Positions 6,752 through 16,764 are shown, counted from the stretch's first letter. The stretch is DNA of 64,000 nucleotides from Brachybacterium phenoliresistens (GCF_000576425.1 NZ_KK069992.1:1-64000); one strand, 5' to 3'. The notes: generated by a model from the sequence alone, not told the origin. A program made the numbers and translations.

Positions 6752-9700
6752 TCCTGCTCCTCCCAGGGGCCGATGGGGTTGCCGACCCAGCGCGTGGACG
6801 CGGGCACGCCCTCGCCGCGCATGACCAGCGAGACCGGGCCGACGGTGGCATGGCGGCCGATGCTCGCCGCCGGCAGGATCACGCTGTTGGGTCCCAGGGT
6901 CGCGCCGTCGGCGAGGGTCACGGCGTCCATGCTCAGCACCCTGTCATGGAACAGGTGGGTCTGGACCACGCAGCCGCGGCCCACCGTCGCCCCGTCGCCC
7001 AGGGAGACCAGGTCCGTCTCCGGCAGCCAGTAGCTCTCGCACCACACCCCGCGGCCGATGCGCGCGCCCAGCGCCCGCAGCCACCAGGTCAGGGCGAGGG
7101 TGCCCGTGGCCGTGCGGGCGAACCACGGCGCGGCGAGGACCTCCGTGAAGGTGTCGGCCAGCTCGTCGCGCCACACGAAGGAGGTCCACAGGGCATGGTC
7201 GCCCGCGCGGTGCCGTCCCACGATCAGCCACTTCGCGGCCACCGTGATCGCGGCCGCGGCGACGCTGCCGGCCAGCAGCACCGCCCCGCCCGCGAGCAGC
7301 ACCAGCAGCGGGCCCCACAGCGTGCTCTCGGGGGCGCCGAGGGCGGCGGTCGCGCGGGGCGCCGGGCCCGTCGGCCGCGGATCCATCAGCCACCACAGCG
7401 CGGCAGCGACGGCCAGGTGCAGGACGATGGCCACCAGCATCGGCAGCAGGCGGCAGGTCTCGACGAGGCCGCGCAGCACCCGCAGCCGCAGCGGGGGATC
7501 GTAGGTGCGGGCCTCGTCCTGGTCGGAGCTGGTGCGGCGCAGCTTGCGCGGCGGGCTGCCCATCCAGGAGGTTCCGGCCTTGGCGGACTTGCGTCGCGGC
7601 GCCGCGGAGAGCACCGCGACCAGCGACTGCTTGGGCACCTTGCGGCCGGGGGCCAGCATGCCGGAGTTGCCGACGAAGGCGCGCTTGCCGACCTTCACCC
7701 GCTCCACGCGGATCCGCCCGCCGCCCAGCTCGTAGGAGCCGATCAGCGTGTCATCGGCGAGGAAGGCGTGGTCGCCCACCTGCACCAGCTTCGGGATCAT
7801 GAGCACGGTGGAGGCCTCGACGCCCGCACCGATCCGGGCGCCCAGCAGGCGCAGCCAGATCGGCGTGAGGGCGCCGGAGTACAGGGGGAACAGCCAGGTG
7901 CGGGTCTCGTCCAGCAGTCGCAGGGTGCCCCAGATCGCGACGCCCGCCCCGGAGCGCACCGGGTAGTGGCCGGGGGTGATGCCCAGCGCGAGCACCCGGG
8001 TCAGCAGCAGCACCCCCAGGGCGAGGGTCGCGTAGCCGGCCAGGGCCGCCACCGGCAGCCAGGGCAGCGCCGCGGCGAGCGCCGCGCCCAGGGTCTCCGT
8101 CCCGCGCACGGCGGGAGCCAGCACCGCCGCGCCGACCACTACCGCGAGCGCCGGCAGCCCCGCGATCAGTGCGCCGACCAGGCCGTACAGGGCCGTCCAC
8201 AGGGGGCTGCGGCGCGGGGGCGTCGCCTCCCACGGCCCGCGGGCCGTGCCCTGGCGGGAGGCGGGGGCGCCGGACCAGTACTCCGCGGCGCCGACCGTTG
8301 CGGTGACGAAGGAGCCGGGGGCGACCTCGGCATCCTTGCGGATGCGCGCGCCGGGGCCCAGGGTGCTGCGGGCCCCCACCCGGGCACGGGCGCCGATCCG
8401 GACGGTGCCGATCCGCACCCGGTCGCCGTCGATCCAGGTGCCGGCCAGGTCGACCTCCGGCTCGATCGCGGCGTGCGCGCCGACCTCGAGCATGCCGGTG
8501 ACCGGCGGCAGGGTGTGCATGTCCACGTCCCGGCCGATGCGGGCGCCCAGCAGGCGGGCGTAGAACGGGAACCAGGCCGCGCCGCCGAGGGCCGCGGCCC
8601 CCAGCTCGTCCTGGATCCGCTCGGCCAGCCACAGCCGCAGGTGCACGCGGCCGCCGCGCGGGTAGGCGCCCGGCTGCAGGCCGCGCAGCAGGATCCGCGC
8701 CGCGAGCGCGGCGAGGATTATCCGGCCCGGCGGGGTGAGGAAGGCCGCGCCCGCGGCGACCAGCAGCCCCGGCGGGAACGCCGGCATCCACGGCAGGTCG
8801 GTGAGGGCCGCGCCGATGCTCGAGAGGATCATCAGCGCGGTGATCCAGCGCAGCGCCGCCAGGCCCCGCAGCGGCACCAGCGCCACCAGCTGCGCGATCT
8901 GGGAGCGGCGGCGCAGCGGCGGCACCCGCCGGTCCGAGGCGACGCTCGTGCTGCCCATCGCCTCGAGGAAGGCGGCGAGGTCGCCGAGGCGCGGGTGGGC
9001 GTACACGTCGCCGACGGCGACCTCCGGATGGCGGGTGCGCAGGCGGCTGACCACCTGCGCGGCCGTCAGCGAGCCGCCGCCGAGGTCGAAGAAGTCGTCC
9101 GCGGGGGAGGAGGCCTCGGCGCCCAGCACATCGGCCCAGATCTCCGAGATCCAGGCGGCCGTGCCCGAGAGCGCCGGGCCGCCCGGCCCGCCCGGGCCGC
9201 GGAGGCCGCGGGGGCCGGCGGCGGGCAGCGGCCAGGGCAGCGCGTCGCGGTCCACCTTGCCGGAGGTGCGGGTGGGCAGCTCGTCCACCACCGCCAGGCG
9301 CGGCACCAGGGCCGCGGGCATGCGCTCGCGCAACAGGGTCTTGGCCTCCTCCGCGTCGTAGCGGTCGTCGACGGTGAGGTAGCCGACCAGCAGCCGGTTG
9401 CCCGAGCGGGAGGAGCGCACCGCCGCGGCGGCGGAGCGCACCCCCGGCAGCCGCAGCATCTGGTCGTCGATCTCGCCCAGCTCGATGCGGCGGCCGCCCA
9501 GCTTGATCTGGTCGTCCGCCCGGCCGGCGAAGACCAGGCCCGCCGGGTCGTGGCGCACCCGGTCCCCGGAGCGGTACGCCCGCTCCCAGCCGAGGGTGGG
9601 CATCGGCGCGTACTTCTCGGCGTCCTTGTCCGGGTCGAGGTAGCGGGCCAGCCCCACCCCGCCGATGATCAGCTCGCCGGTCCCGCCCTCGGGCACCGGG

Positions 9701-10704
9701 CGGCCCTCCTCGTCGACGACCGCCAGGTCCCAGCCGTCCAGCGGCAGACCGATGCGCACCGGGTCCGTGCCGTCCAGCAGGGCCCCGCACGCCACGACGG
9801 TCGCCTCGGTGGGGCCGTAGGTGTTCCACACCTCGCGGCCCGGGGCCTGCAGGCGCGCGGCGAGCTCCGCCGGGCAGGCCTCCCCGCCCATGATGAGCAG
9901 GCGCACCTTCTCCAGCGCCGCGCCGGGCCACAGCGCCACCAGCGTCGGCACCGTCGAGACGATCGTGATGTCGTTGGCCACCAGCCACGGCCCCACGTCC
10001 ACGCCCGAGCGCACCAGCGAGCGGGGCGCCGGCACCAGGCACGCGCCGTACGCCCAGGCCAGCCACATCTCCTCGCAGCTCGCGTCGAAGGCGACGGACA
10101 GCCCCGCCATCACCCGGTCGCCGGGGGCGATCGGCTGCTCCTGCAGGAACATCCGCGACTCGGCGTCGACGAAGGCCGCCGCATTGCGGTGCGTGACGGC
10201 CACGCCCTTCGGCTTCCCGGTCGAGCCGGAGGTGAAGATGACCCAGGCGTCGTCCTCCGGCAGCGGCGGGCGCGGCTGCGCGATGGCGGGCCGCTCCGGG
10301 CCCACCGGCGTGATCATGAGCCCGTTGCCGATGATCGCCGCGGCCCCGGACTCCTCGAACACGACCCGGGCGCGCTCGTCGGGGTCGTCGGCGTCCACCG
10401 GCACGTAGGCGGCGCCCGCGATCAGCGTCCCGATGATCGCCGCGTACAGGTCCGTGGTCCCCGAGACGATGCGCACCCCGACCTTCGCCCCGGGGCCGAC
10501 GCCGATCTCGTGCAGGCGGGCGGCGATCTCCGAGGCGGCCTCGTCCAGCTCCGCATAGGTCAGCGACTCGGCGCCGCTGTCGATCGCGGGAGCGTCCGGG
10601 CTGGCCTCGACCGTGCGCCGGAAGACGTCCACGAGGGTGCGCGGGGACGGCGCCCTGTCGCGGGCGAGGAGGCTGGGCAGGAGGCCGGGCACGGGATCGG
10701 TCAC
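6748..10704 (-). CDS. Pls/PosA-type non-ribosomal peptide synthetase (amino-acid homopolymer synthetase)
   Basis: A 1318-aa protein, close to the 1319 aa of epsilon-poly-L-lysine synthetase (Pls). Residues 15-505 form an adenylation domain with F-T-S-G-S-T-G-K-P-K-G, F-D-A-S-C-E-E-M-W, N-T-Y-G-P-T-E-A-T, Y-R-S-G-D-R and the C-terminal T-S-G-K-V-D-R; F-D-L-G-G-G-S-L near residue 545 is the carrier domain with its Ser. About six membrane helices follow, alternating with three soluble domains made of hexapeptide (left-handed beta-helix) repeats, the hallmark of Pls. No condensation or thioesterase domain is present. GTG 10704 is chosen; a TTG at 10716 is the alternative. The monomer (Lys, diaminobutyrate, beta-Lys or other) cannot be read from the sequence. 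Confidence 0.9.
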   Translation of the reverse strand: MTDPVPGLLPSLLARDRAPSPRTLVDVFRRTVEASPDAPAIDSGAESLTYAELDEAASEIAARLHEIGVGPGAKVGVRIVSGTTDLYAAIIGTLIAGAAYVPVDADDPDERARVVFEESGAAAIIGNGLMITPVGPERPAIAQPRPPLPEDDAWVIFTSGSTGKPKGVAVTHRNAAAFVDAESRMFLQEQPIAPGDRVMAGLSVAFDASCEEMWLAWAYGACLVPAPRSLVRSGVDVGPWLVANDITIVSTVPTLVALWPGAALEKVRLLIMGGEACPAELAARLQAPGREVWNTYGPTEATVVACGALLDGTDPVRIGLPLDGWDLAVVDEEGRPVPEGGTGELIIGGVGLARYLDPDKDAEKYAPMPTLGWERAYRSGDRVRHDPAGLVFAGRADDQIKLGGRRIELGEIDDQMLRLPGVRSAAAAVRSSRSGNRLLVGYLTVDDRYDAEEAKTLLRERMPAALVPRLAVVDELPTRTSGKVDRDALPWPLPAAGPRGLRGPGGPGGPALSGTAAWISEIWADVLGAEASSPADDFFDLGGGSLTAAQVVSRLRTRHPEVAVGDVYAHPRLGDLAAFLEAMGSTSVASDRRVPPLRRRSQIAQLVALVPLRGLAALRWITALMILSSIGAALTDLPWMPAFPPGLLVAAGAAFLTPPGRIILAALAARILLRGLQPGAYPRGGRVHLRLWLAERIQDELGAAALGGAAWFPFYARLLGARIGRDVDMHTLPPVTGMLEVGAHAAIEPEVDLAGTWIDGDRVRIGTVRIGARARVGARSTLGPGARIRKDAEVAPGSFVTATVGAAEYWSGAPASRQGTARGPWEATPPRRSPLWTALYGLVGALIAGLPALAVVVGAAVLAPAVRGTETLGAALAAALPWLPVAALAGYATLALGVLLLTRVLALGITPGHYPVRSGAGVAIWGTLRLLDETRTWLFPLYSGALTPIWLRLLGARIGAGVEASTVLMIPKLVQVGDHAFLADDTLIGSYELGGGRIRVERVKVGKRAFVGNSGMLAPGRKVPKQSLVAVLSAAPRRKSAKAGTSWMGSPPRKLRRTSSDQDEARTYDPPLRLRVLRGLVETCRLLPMLVAIVLHLAVAAALWWLMDPRPTGPAPRATAALGAPESTLWGPLLVLLAGGAVLLAGSVAAAAITVAAKWLIVGRHRAGDHALWTSFVWRDELADTFTEVLAAPWFARTATGTLALTWWLRALGARIGRGVWCESYWLPETDLVSLGDGATVGRGCVVQTHLFHDRVLSMDAVTLADGATLGPNSVILPAASIGRHATVGPVSLVMRGEGVPASTRWVGNPIGPWEEQE

Positions 10705-10834
10705 CCCGGCATCCAACTATGCCTCGGTGAACACCGGGTGTCCCCGCACCCCGGACCGCCTCCCGCCGCGACGAACATCTCTCCCCGCCGGCCCCGCTTC
10801 GACCCCCTGCCCCGTCGCCGCCCCACCCTGTCCC

Positions 10835-10886
10835 CGCCCCACCCCGCTGCGCTCCGCAGCCGCCCCACCCCGCTGCGCCCCGCAGC
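10835..10886. repeat. Tandem 26-bp direct repeat, two copies
   Basis: A 26-base unit beginning CGCCCCACCCCGCTGCG is present at 10835-10860 and again at 10861-10886 with one mismatch. It lies in the gene-free stretch upstream of the Pls-type gene, just before the first 70-bp palindrome. No coding function is seen. Confidence 0.8.
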
Positions 10887-10911
10887 CGCCCTGCTCGGTC
10901 CCGGCCGCGAA

Positions 10912-10981
10912 CACGAAAGGCGGTCTCAGAGCCGTGAGCCAGGCGATTGCCTGGCTCGCGGACCTCAGACCGCCGTTCGTG
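10912..10981. repeat. 70-bp imperfect palindrome, copy 1
   Basis: Two 33-base arms flank the 4-base loop GATT. The arms begin CACGAAAGGCGGTCT on the left and read as CACGAACGGCGGTCT on the complement of the right; about 27 of 33 positions pair and the innermost GAGCCAGGC/GCCTGGCTC is perfect. Same family as 11084-11153 and 12295-12364. There is no U-tract and it lies between genes. Confidence 0.9.
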
Positions 10982-11083
10982 CACGCTCCGCACCTGCCCG
11001 CGGTCGGCGGGCGCGCGCATGGGGTGCTCGTCTCCGCGAGGGTCGCTGGTTGCCTCGGCGGCCCGTCCCGTCCGGGGCCCGAA

Positions 11084-11153
11084 CACGAACGGCGTTCCCA
11101 GAGCCGTGAGCCAGGCGATTGACTGGCTCGCGGACCTCAGACCGCCGTTCGTG
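11084..11153. repeat. 70-bp imperfect palindrome, copy 2
   Basis: Same element as 10912-10981 and in the same orientation (loop GATT), 172 bp further on, with additional mismatches in the left arm (CACGAACGGCGTTCCC). The segment from the inner arm to the right end, GGACCTCAGACCGCCGTTCG, is identical to copy 1. It lies downstream of the DUF559 gene stop (11233). Confidence 0.9.
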
Positions 11154-11232
11154 CACGGCACGTACCCGCACGGCGCGTACCCGAAGGGCGCGTACCCGCC
11201 CGCGGCAGGCGGGCGCGGGCGGATCACTCCGA

Positions 11233-12231
11233 TCAGTCGCGGCCTGCCCGGCCGGGTGCCGTCGCTGCGGAGGTTCCGAGCACACGTCTCGGGATGTCGA
11301 CCCGGGCCCGGAGGGACGGCTGCGTCCGCAGTCGGGGCCGGGACTCGACCCGACCGGCCCGACGCATCCGTGGAGCGCGATGGATCTCATGGCGCACGAG
11401 GTCCGTGAGGTACGAGGACGTGCTCTCCCAATCGAGCATCACATCGCGCCAGGTCAGCCGGACGACGACGTATCCGCGCAGCACCGCCTCCCGGTCGCGG
11501 CGCCGGTCCTCGTGGTAGGTGTCGTCGCTGGTGTGGAACTGCCGGCTGTCGCACTCGATGATGAGCTTCTCCCCGACCAGCAGATCGACCCGGCCCACTC
11601 CTGCGATCCGGACTTGCACGCCGAGCTTCACCCGCAGCTTCTGCAGGTGACGACGTACTCGAGTCTCGGTACCGGATTCTGCGCGCTTCTCGATCGTGCC
11701 GATCGCCCGGCGCACCTTCTGGGGCAGACGGAGGAGGAGTTCTTCGAGGTCATCCGGGTGCGCGAGCCCCCGGTTCGCGACCGAGTCCAGCATGATGGCG
11801 AGGTCCTCGACCGGTACGCAGGCCGCGGCGTGCTCGAGCGCCACGAGCAGCGGCATGATCGGCTCGTCGTCCGGCCACGCCTCGAGGCGGCCATGCGTGT
11901 GGACCGGCGAATCGTCCGATGCGGGGACGAGCGCGGCGCTCGTCATGCGCCGACCGATCTCGTGCAGACCCGGGGAGTGCACCACCCACACGCCGTAGTG
12001 CTTCAGGGCAGGAACACACGTCAGCCGATTTCCTCGCCGCAGGGCCGCGGTGACATCCGCAGGTGCGCCCGCCTCCGCATACCAGCCCGGGGCGCAGCGG
12101 CGGAGCGTGCCGCTCTCGAGCCGCGCGGCGATCTCTCGGCGGTTCACCCCGGCGGCCCGGAGGTCCCGGTAGGTCCAGAGTCTCAGAAGTGCCCTCAGCC
12201 CTGTGCGCATCCGCCCATGCTCGCGGGTCAT
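11233..12231 (-). CDS. AbiEi-like/DUF559 domain protein
   Basis: About 332 aa. The N-terminal region (L-W-T-Y-R-D-L-R-A-A-G-V-N-R-R-E-I-A-A-R-L) is a winged-helix of the AbiEi_4 antitoxin-like type common in actinobacteria. The C-terminal half (about 190-290) is a DUF559/Vsr-like nuclease fold with R-V-D-L-L-V-G-E-K-L-I-I-E-C-D and R-R-R-D-R-E-A-V-L-R-G-Y-V-V-V-R, giving D and E-x-D candidates of a PD-(D/E)xK site. ATG 12231 or 12210 are likely starts; an in-frame start at 12297 would run into palindrome copy 3. There is no partner toxin beside it. Two palindromes lie downstream and one upstream, so a link with the repeats is possible. Confidence 0.72.
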   Translation of the reverse strand: MTREHGRMRTGLRALLRLWTYRDLRAAGVNRREIAARLESGTLRRCAPGWYAEAGAPADVTAALRRGNRLTCVPALKHYGVWVVHSPGLHEIGRRMTSAALVPASDDSPVHTHGRLEAWPDDEPIMPLLVALEHAAACVPVEDLAIMLDSVANRGLAHPDDLEELLLRLPQKVRRAIGTIEKRAESGTETRVRRHLQKLRVKLGVQVRIAGVGRVDLLVGEKLIIECDSRQFHTSDDTYHEDRRRDREAVLRGYVVVRLTWRDVMLDWESTSSYLTDLVRHEIHRAPRMRRAGRVESRPRLRTQPSLRARVDIPRRVLGTSAATAPGRAGRD

Positions 12232-12294
12232 CGGGCTCGGCGCACGGAGGCCTCCGCGGGCTGTGGATAACCCCGGGCCGATGCGGCGGGCGGG

Positions 12295-12364
12295 CACGAA
12301 CGGCTGGCTGAGGTCCTCGAGCCAGGCAATCGCCTGGCTCGAGGACCTGGGACAGCCGTCTGTG
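12295..12364. repeat. 70-bp imperfect palindrome, copy 3 (inverted)
   Basis: Arms 12295-12327 and 12332-12364 with loop AATC, the reverse complement of the GATT loop of copies 1 and 2, so this copy is inserted in the opposite orientation. The core TCGAGCCAGGC pairs perfectly with GCCTGGCTCGA. It lies just upstream of the DUF559 gene. Confidence 0.88.
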
Positions 12365-12517
12365 TCCGCCGACCTGCGGGATCGGTCCGGTGCGGAGCAG
12401 GATCAGAGGCCGGGCAATGGGAAAGCGGAGCCGGGGCAGGCGGGGCTCGGCTGGGTAGGGGCCTGATGGGCCGGGCGGGGGCCTGATGGGGCGGGTCCGG
12501 GGCCGGCCGGACCCGGG

Positions 12518-13942
12518 TCAGCGGCGGCCGAGGCCGAGGGCCTCCCAGCCGGCGTCGCGCCAGCTGCCGAGGTCGAGGACGCCGCGGCCGTCGATGATCA
12601 CGGGGCGGGAGACGAGGACCCGGGCGCGGACGGGGTCCAGCGCGCGGTACTCGGGCCATTCGGTGAGCAGCAGCACCAGCTCGGCGCCGCGCAGCGCGTC
12701 CTCGGCGGTGTCGGCGGTGGGCAGGGACGGGTAGCGGCGGCGCACGCCGGGCAGGGCGGCAGGGTCGGCCAGGCGCACGTCGGCGCCCTCCCCGTGCAGG
12801 CGCAGGGCGATGTCCAGGGCGGGGGAGTCGCGCACGTCGTCGGTGTCGGGCTTGAAGGCGGCGCCGAGCACGGCGACGCGGCGGCCCTCGAGCCGGCCGT
12901 CCAGGGCGCGGCGGGCCAGGCGCAGCGCGTACTCGCGCCGGCCGGTGTTGATGGCGTCGATCTCGCGGAGGAAGGCGAAGGAGTCCACGGCTCCGAGCTC
13001 CCCGGCGCGGGAGATGAGGCCGCGCAGGTCCTTGGGCAGGCAGCCGCCGCCGAAGCCGATCCCGGCGCGGAGGAACTTCGGGCCGATGCGGTCGTCCATG
13101 CCGATGGCCTCGGCGACGTCGGAGACATCGGCCCCGGTGATGTCGCACAGCTCGGCGATCGCGTTGATGAAGGAGATCTTGGTGGCCAGGAAGGAGTTCG
13201 CGGAGACCTTCACCAGCTCCGCGGATTCGTAGTTGACGACCAGGCGCGGCACTCCCGCCTCGAGCAGGGGGCGGTGGACGGCGTCCAGCAGGGCGACGGC
13301 GACGGCGGCATCGGCCCCGTTCGGGTCGGCGACCCCGTAGACGAGGCGGTCGGGGCGGAGGGTGTCGGCGACGGCGAAGCCCTCGCGCAGGAACTCGGGG
13401 TTCCACACGAGGTGCACGCCGGGGAGGGGGGCGAGGCGTTGCGCGATCCTGCGGGCGGTGCCGACGGGGACCGTGGACTTGCCGACGACGAGGGTGGGGC
13501 GGCCGGCCCGGGAGCGCAGGTGCGGCTCGAGGGCGTCGAGGGCGGCGTCGATGTAGCGCAGGTCCGCGCCGAGGCCGTCCTCGCGCTGCGGGGTGCCCAG
13601 CGCCAGGAAGTGCACGTCGCAGCCGGCGAGGTCGCCGGGGTCGACGGTGAAGGAGAGCTGGCCCTCCTCGACGCCGCGGGCGAGCACCTCCGAGAAGCCG
13701 GGCTCGTGGAACGGGGCGCGGCCGGCGGCGAGGGCGCCGATGCGGTCGGCGTCGACGTCCAGGCCGGTGACGCGGTGGCCGATCTGGGCCAGGGAGGCGG
13801 CGTGCACGGCGCCGAGGTATCCGCAGCCGATGACGGACACGGCGAGCGGTCCGGGGGCCGGGGCGCGGTCCGCCGGGGCGGGGGCGGGGTCCGGGCTGGG
13901 GGCGGTGCGGGGCGGGGCCGGGGAGGGCAGGAGGTCGACCAC
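12518..13942 (-). CDS. UDP-glucose 6-dehydrogenase family protein
   Basis: About 474 aa from GTG 13942 (AAAGGCAG upstream); an in-frame start at 14104 would overlap the divergent rmlB start. After a Pro-rich leader of about 30 residues comes V-I-G-C-G-Y-L-G-A-V-H-A (NAD-binding), then S-T-V-P-V-G-T, a K-V-S-A-N-S-F-L-A-T-K helix and G-I-G-F-G-G-G-C-L-P-K-D-L with the catalytic Cys; a UDP-binding C domain completes it. This is the UDP-glucose to UDP-glucuronate dehydrogenase pattern. Its divergent partner is the dTDP-rhamnose operon, so both feed surface glycans. Confidence 0.88.
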   Translation of the reverse strand: MVDLLPSPAPPRTAPSPDPAPAPADRAPAPGPLAVSVIGCGYLGAVHAASLAQIGHRVTGLDVDADRIGALAAGRAPFHEPGFSEVLARGVEEGQLSFTVDPGDLAGCDVHFLALGTPQREDGLGADLRYIDAALDALEPHLRSRAGRPTLVVGKSTVPVGTARRIAQRLAPLPGVHLVWNPEFLREGFAVADTLRPDRLVYGVADPNGADAAVAVALLDAVHRPLLEAGVPRLVVNYESAELVKVSANSFLATKISFINAIAELCDITGADVSDVAEAIGMDDRIGPKFLRAGIGFGGGCLPKDLRGLISRAGELGAVDSFAFLREIDAINTGRREYALRLARRALDGRLEGRRVAVLGAAFKPDTDDVRDSPALDIALRLHGEGADVRLADPAALPGVRRRYPSLPTADTAEDALRGAELVLLLTEWPEYRALDPVRARVLVSRPVIIDGRGVLDLGSWRDAGWEALGLGRR

Positions 13943-14063
13943 GGGCGGGCTGCCTTTCGCGAGCGGAGCGAGGGACCGTGCCGCATCCGTAGAATGCGAG
14001 GCGGCTCGGTCGTGCGGGGACGGGCCCCGCGCCTCACCCGCGCAGTCAACGCCACCGCCGTGA

Positions 14064-15104
<1,041 letters not shown>

Positions 15105-15135
15105 CCGACCCCCGGATCCCGAAGGAGCGCACGCC

Positions 15136-16560
15136 ATGACCGAGCTCGCCGTCCGCACCACCCCGATCCCCGGCCTGCTGGTGGTCGATCTGCCCGTGCA
15201 CGGGGACGCCCGCGGCTGGTTCAAGGAGAACTGGCAGCGCGAGAAGATGATCGCTGCGGGCCTGCCGGACCTGGGGCCCGTGCAGAACAACATCTCCTTC
15301 AACCAGGCCGTCGGGGTGACCCGCGGGATCCACGCCGAGCCGTGGGACAAGTACATCTCGGTGGCGACGGGCCGCGTGTTCGGCGCCTGGGTGGACCTGC
15401 GCGAGGGCCCCACCTTCGGCACCGCGTTCTGGCACGAGATCACCCCCGAGGTCGCGATCTTCGTGCCGCGCGGGGTCGGCAACGCCTTCCAGACCTTGGA
15501 GGCCCCGGCCGCGTACACGTACCTGGTCAACGACCACTGGTCCGAGGCCGCGCAGGCGCAGTACACCTTCCTGAACCTGGCCGACGAGACCGCCGCGATC
15601 CCGTGGCCGATCCCGCTCGAGCAGGCGGAGCGCTCCGCCAAGGACCTCGCCCATCCGCGCCTGGAGGAGGTCGCCCCGGTGCCGCCGCGGCGCACGCTGG
15701 TCATCGGCGCGACCGGCCAGCTGGGCCGGGCGCTGGCCGCGCTGTGGCAGGGGCGGGCCGATGTCGACGTGGTGGGCCGGGACCGGCTGGACCTGGCCGA
15801 TGCCGCGAGCGTGGACGCCGTCGACCTCGCGCCCTACGGGGTGATCGTCAACGCCGCCGCGTACACCGCGGTCGACCGTGCGGAGACGCCGGAGGGCCGC
15901 CGCGAGGCCTGGGCCGCGAACGTGACCGGCGTGGGGCGCCTGGTGGAGGCGGCGCGCCGGCATCGGGCGGTGCTCGTGCACGTCTCGAGCGACTACGTCT
16001 TCGACGGCTCGGCCGATGTCCACGGCGAGGACGAGGCCCCGAGCCCGCTGGGCGTGTACGGGCAGACCAAGGCCGCCGGGGACCAGCTGGTGGCGACCCT
16101 GCCGCGGCACTACCTGCTGCGCACGAGCTGGGTGGTGGGCGCGGGCGGCAACTTCGTGGACACCATGGCGTCCCTCGCGGCCCGGGGCGTGGACCCGAGC
16201 GTGGTGGAGGACCAGGTGGGCCGCCTGACCTTCACGGCGGATCTCGCCGCTGCGATTGACCACCTGCTGCGGGCCGATGCGCCCTTCGGCACCTACCACC
16301 TCTCCAATGCGGGGGAGCCGATGAGCTGGGCCGATGTGGCACGAGAGGTCTTCGCGGCCACGGGCCACGATCCCGCGCGGATCACCGGGGTGAGCACGGC
16401 GCAGTACTACGCCGCCCAGGGCCGCGCCGAGGGCGACGGCACGATCGCCCCGCGCCCGCGCCGCTCCGTGCTGGACCTCGCGAAGATCCGCGCCGCGGGC
16501 TTCGCGCCGCGGGACCAGCTGGAGGCGCTGCGCGAGCACCTGGGGGCGGCGGCCCGCTGA
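15136..16560 (+). CDS. Fused dTDP-4-dehydrorhamnose 3,5-epimerase / dTDP-4-dehydrorhamnose reductase
   Basis: A 474-aa bifunctional protein. Residues 1-185 are the RmlC cupin, with R-G-I-H-A-E-P-W-D-K-Y carrying the catalytic His, and G-A-W-V-D-L-R. Residues 190-474 are RmlD, with G-A-T-G-Q-L-G-R, S-S-D-Y-V-F-D-G and Y-G-Q-T-K. Together with RmlB it completes three of the four steps to dTDP-L-rhamnose. ATG 15136 has GAAGGAG upstream. Such RmlC-RmlD fusions are known in actinobacteria. A GC-rich inverted-repeat region after the stop (about 16564-16605) could terminate the operon. Confidence 0.93.
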   Translation: MTELAVRTTPIPGLLVVDLPVHGDARGWFKENWQREKMIAAGLPDLGPVQNNISFNQAVGVTRGIHAEPWDKYISVATGRVFGAWVDLREGPTFGTAFWHEITPEVAIFVPRGVGNAFQTLEAPAAYTYLVNDHWSEAAQAQYTFLNLADETAAIPWPIPLEQAERSAKDLAHPRLEEVAPVPPRRTLVIGATGQLGRALAALWQGRADVDVVGRDRLDLADAASVDAVDLAPYGVIVNAAAYTAVDRAETPEGRREAWAANVTGVGRLVEAARRHRAVLVHVSSDYVFDGSADVHGEDEAPSPLGVYGQTKAAGDQLVATLPRHYLLRTSWVVGAGGNFVDTMASLAARGVDPSVVEDQVGRLTFTADLAAAIDHLLRADAPFGTYHLSNAGEPMSWADVAREVFAATGHDPARITGVSTAQYYAAQGRAEGDGTIAPRPRRSVLDLAKIRAAGFAPRDQLEALREHLGAAAR

Positions 16561-16667
16561 GCCGAGACCCCGGGCCCGGGCCGGGGACCGGCCCCGGGGG
16601 TCGGCCCGGGGGTCGGCCCGGAGGTGGGCGCCGACCCGCCGCCGTGACCTCTCCGTTACCTGCGCTG

Positions 16668-16697
16668 TTAGACGCGCCACAGAATCGTGGCTACCGT
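16668..16697 (+). promoter_or_regulatory. Candidate promoter of the secreted protease gene
   Basis: TTAGAC at 16668-16673 and TACCGT at 16692-16697 are separated by 18 bases, a plausible sigma-70-type pair. The predicted start would fall near 16704, at the left edge of the palindrome 16706-16724. Confidence 0.35.
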
Positions 16698-16705
16698 GCG
16701 GTTCT

Positions 16706-16724
16706 GCACGTTCCCGGAACGTGC
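16706..16724. promoter_or_regulatory. Perfect 19-bp interrupted palindrome, candidate operator
   Basis: GCACGTTCC, one central C, then GGAACGTGC: nine perfectly paired bases on each side. It lies just after the candidate -10 box and 41 bases before the protease GTG, a classical repressor position. Not matched to a known regulator. Confidence 0.5.
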
Positions 16725-16764
16725 GCATCCCTCCCCACCCCCGCACCACCGAACGGAGAGCGCC

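Noticed and set aside
6703-11109. A very long open frame on the plus strand opposite the Pls-type and M1 genes
   Set aside because: It mirrors the codon phase of the real minus-strand genes, has Arg/Gly/Ala/His-rich nonsense composition and no motifs. Such antisense frames are normal at this GC content.
11233-12231. Complete type IV toxin-antitoxin system
   Set aside because: Only the AbiEi-like domain is present and it is fused to a DUF559 domain; no AbiEii-type nucleotidyltransferase toxin gene lies beside it.
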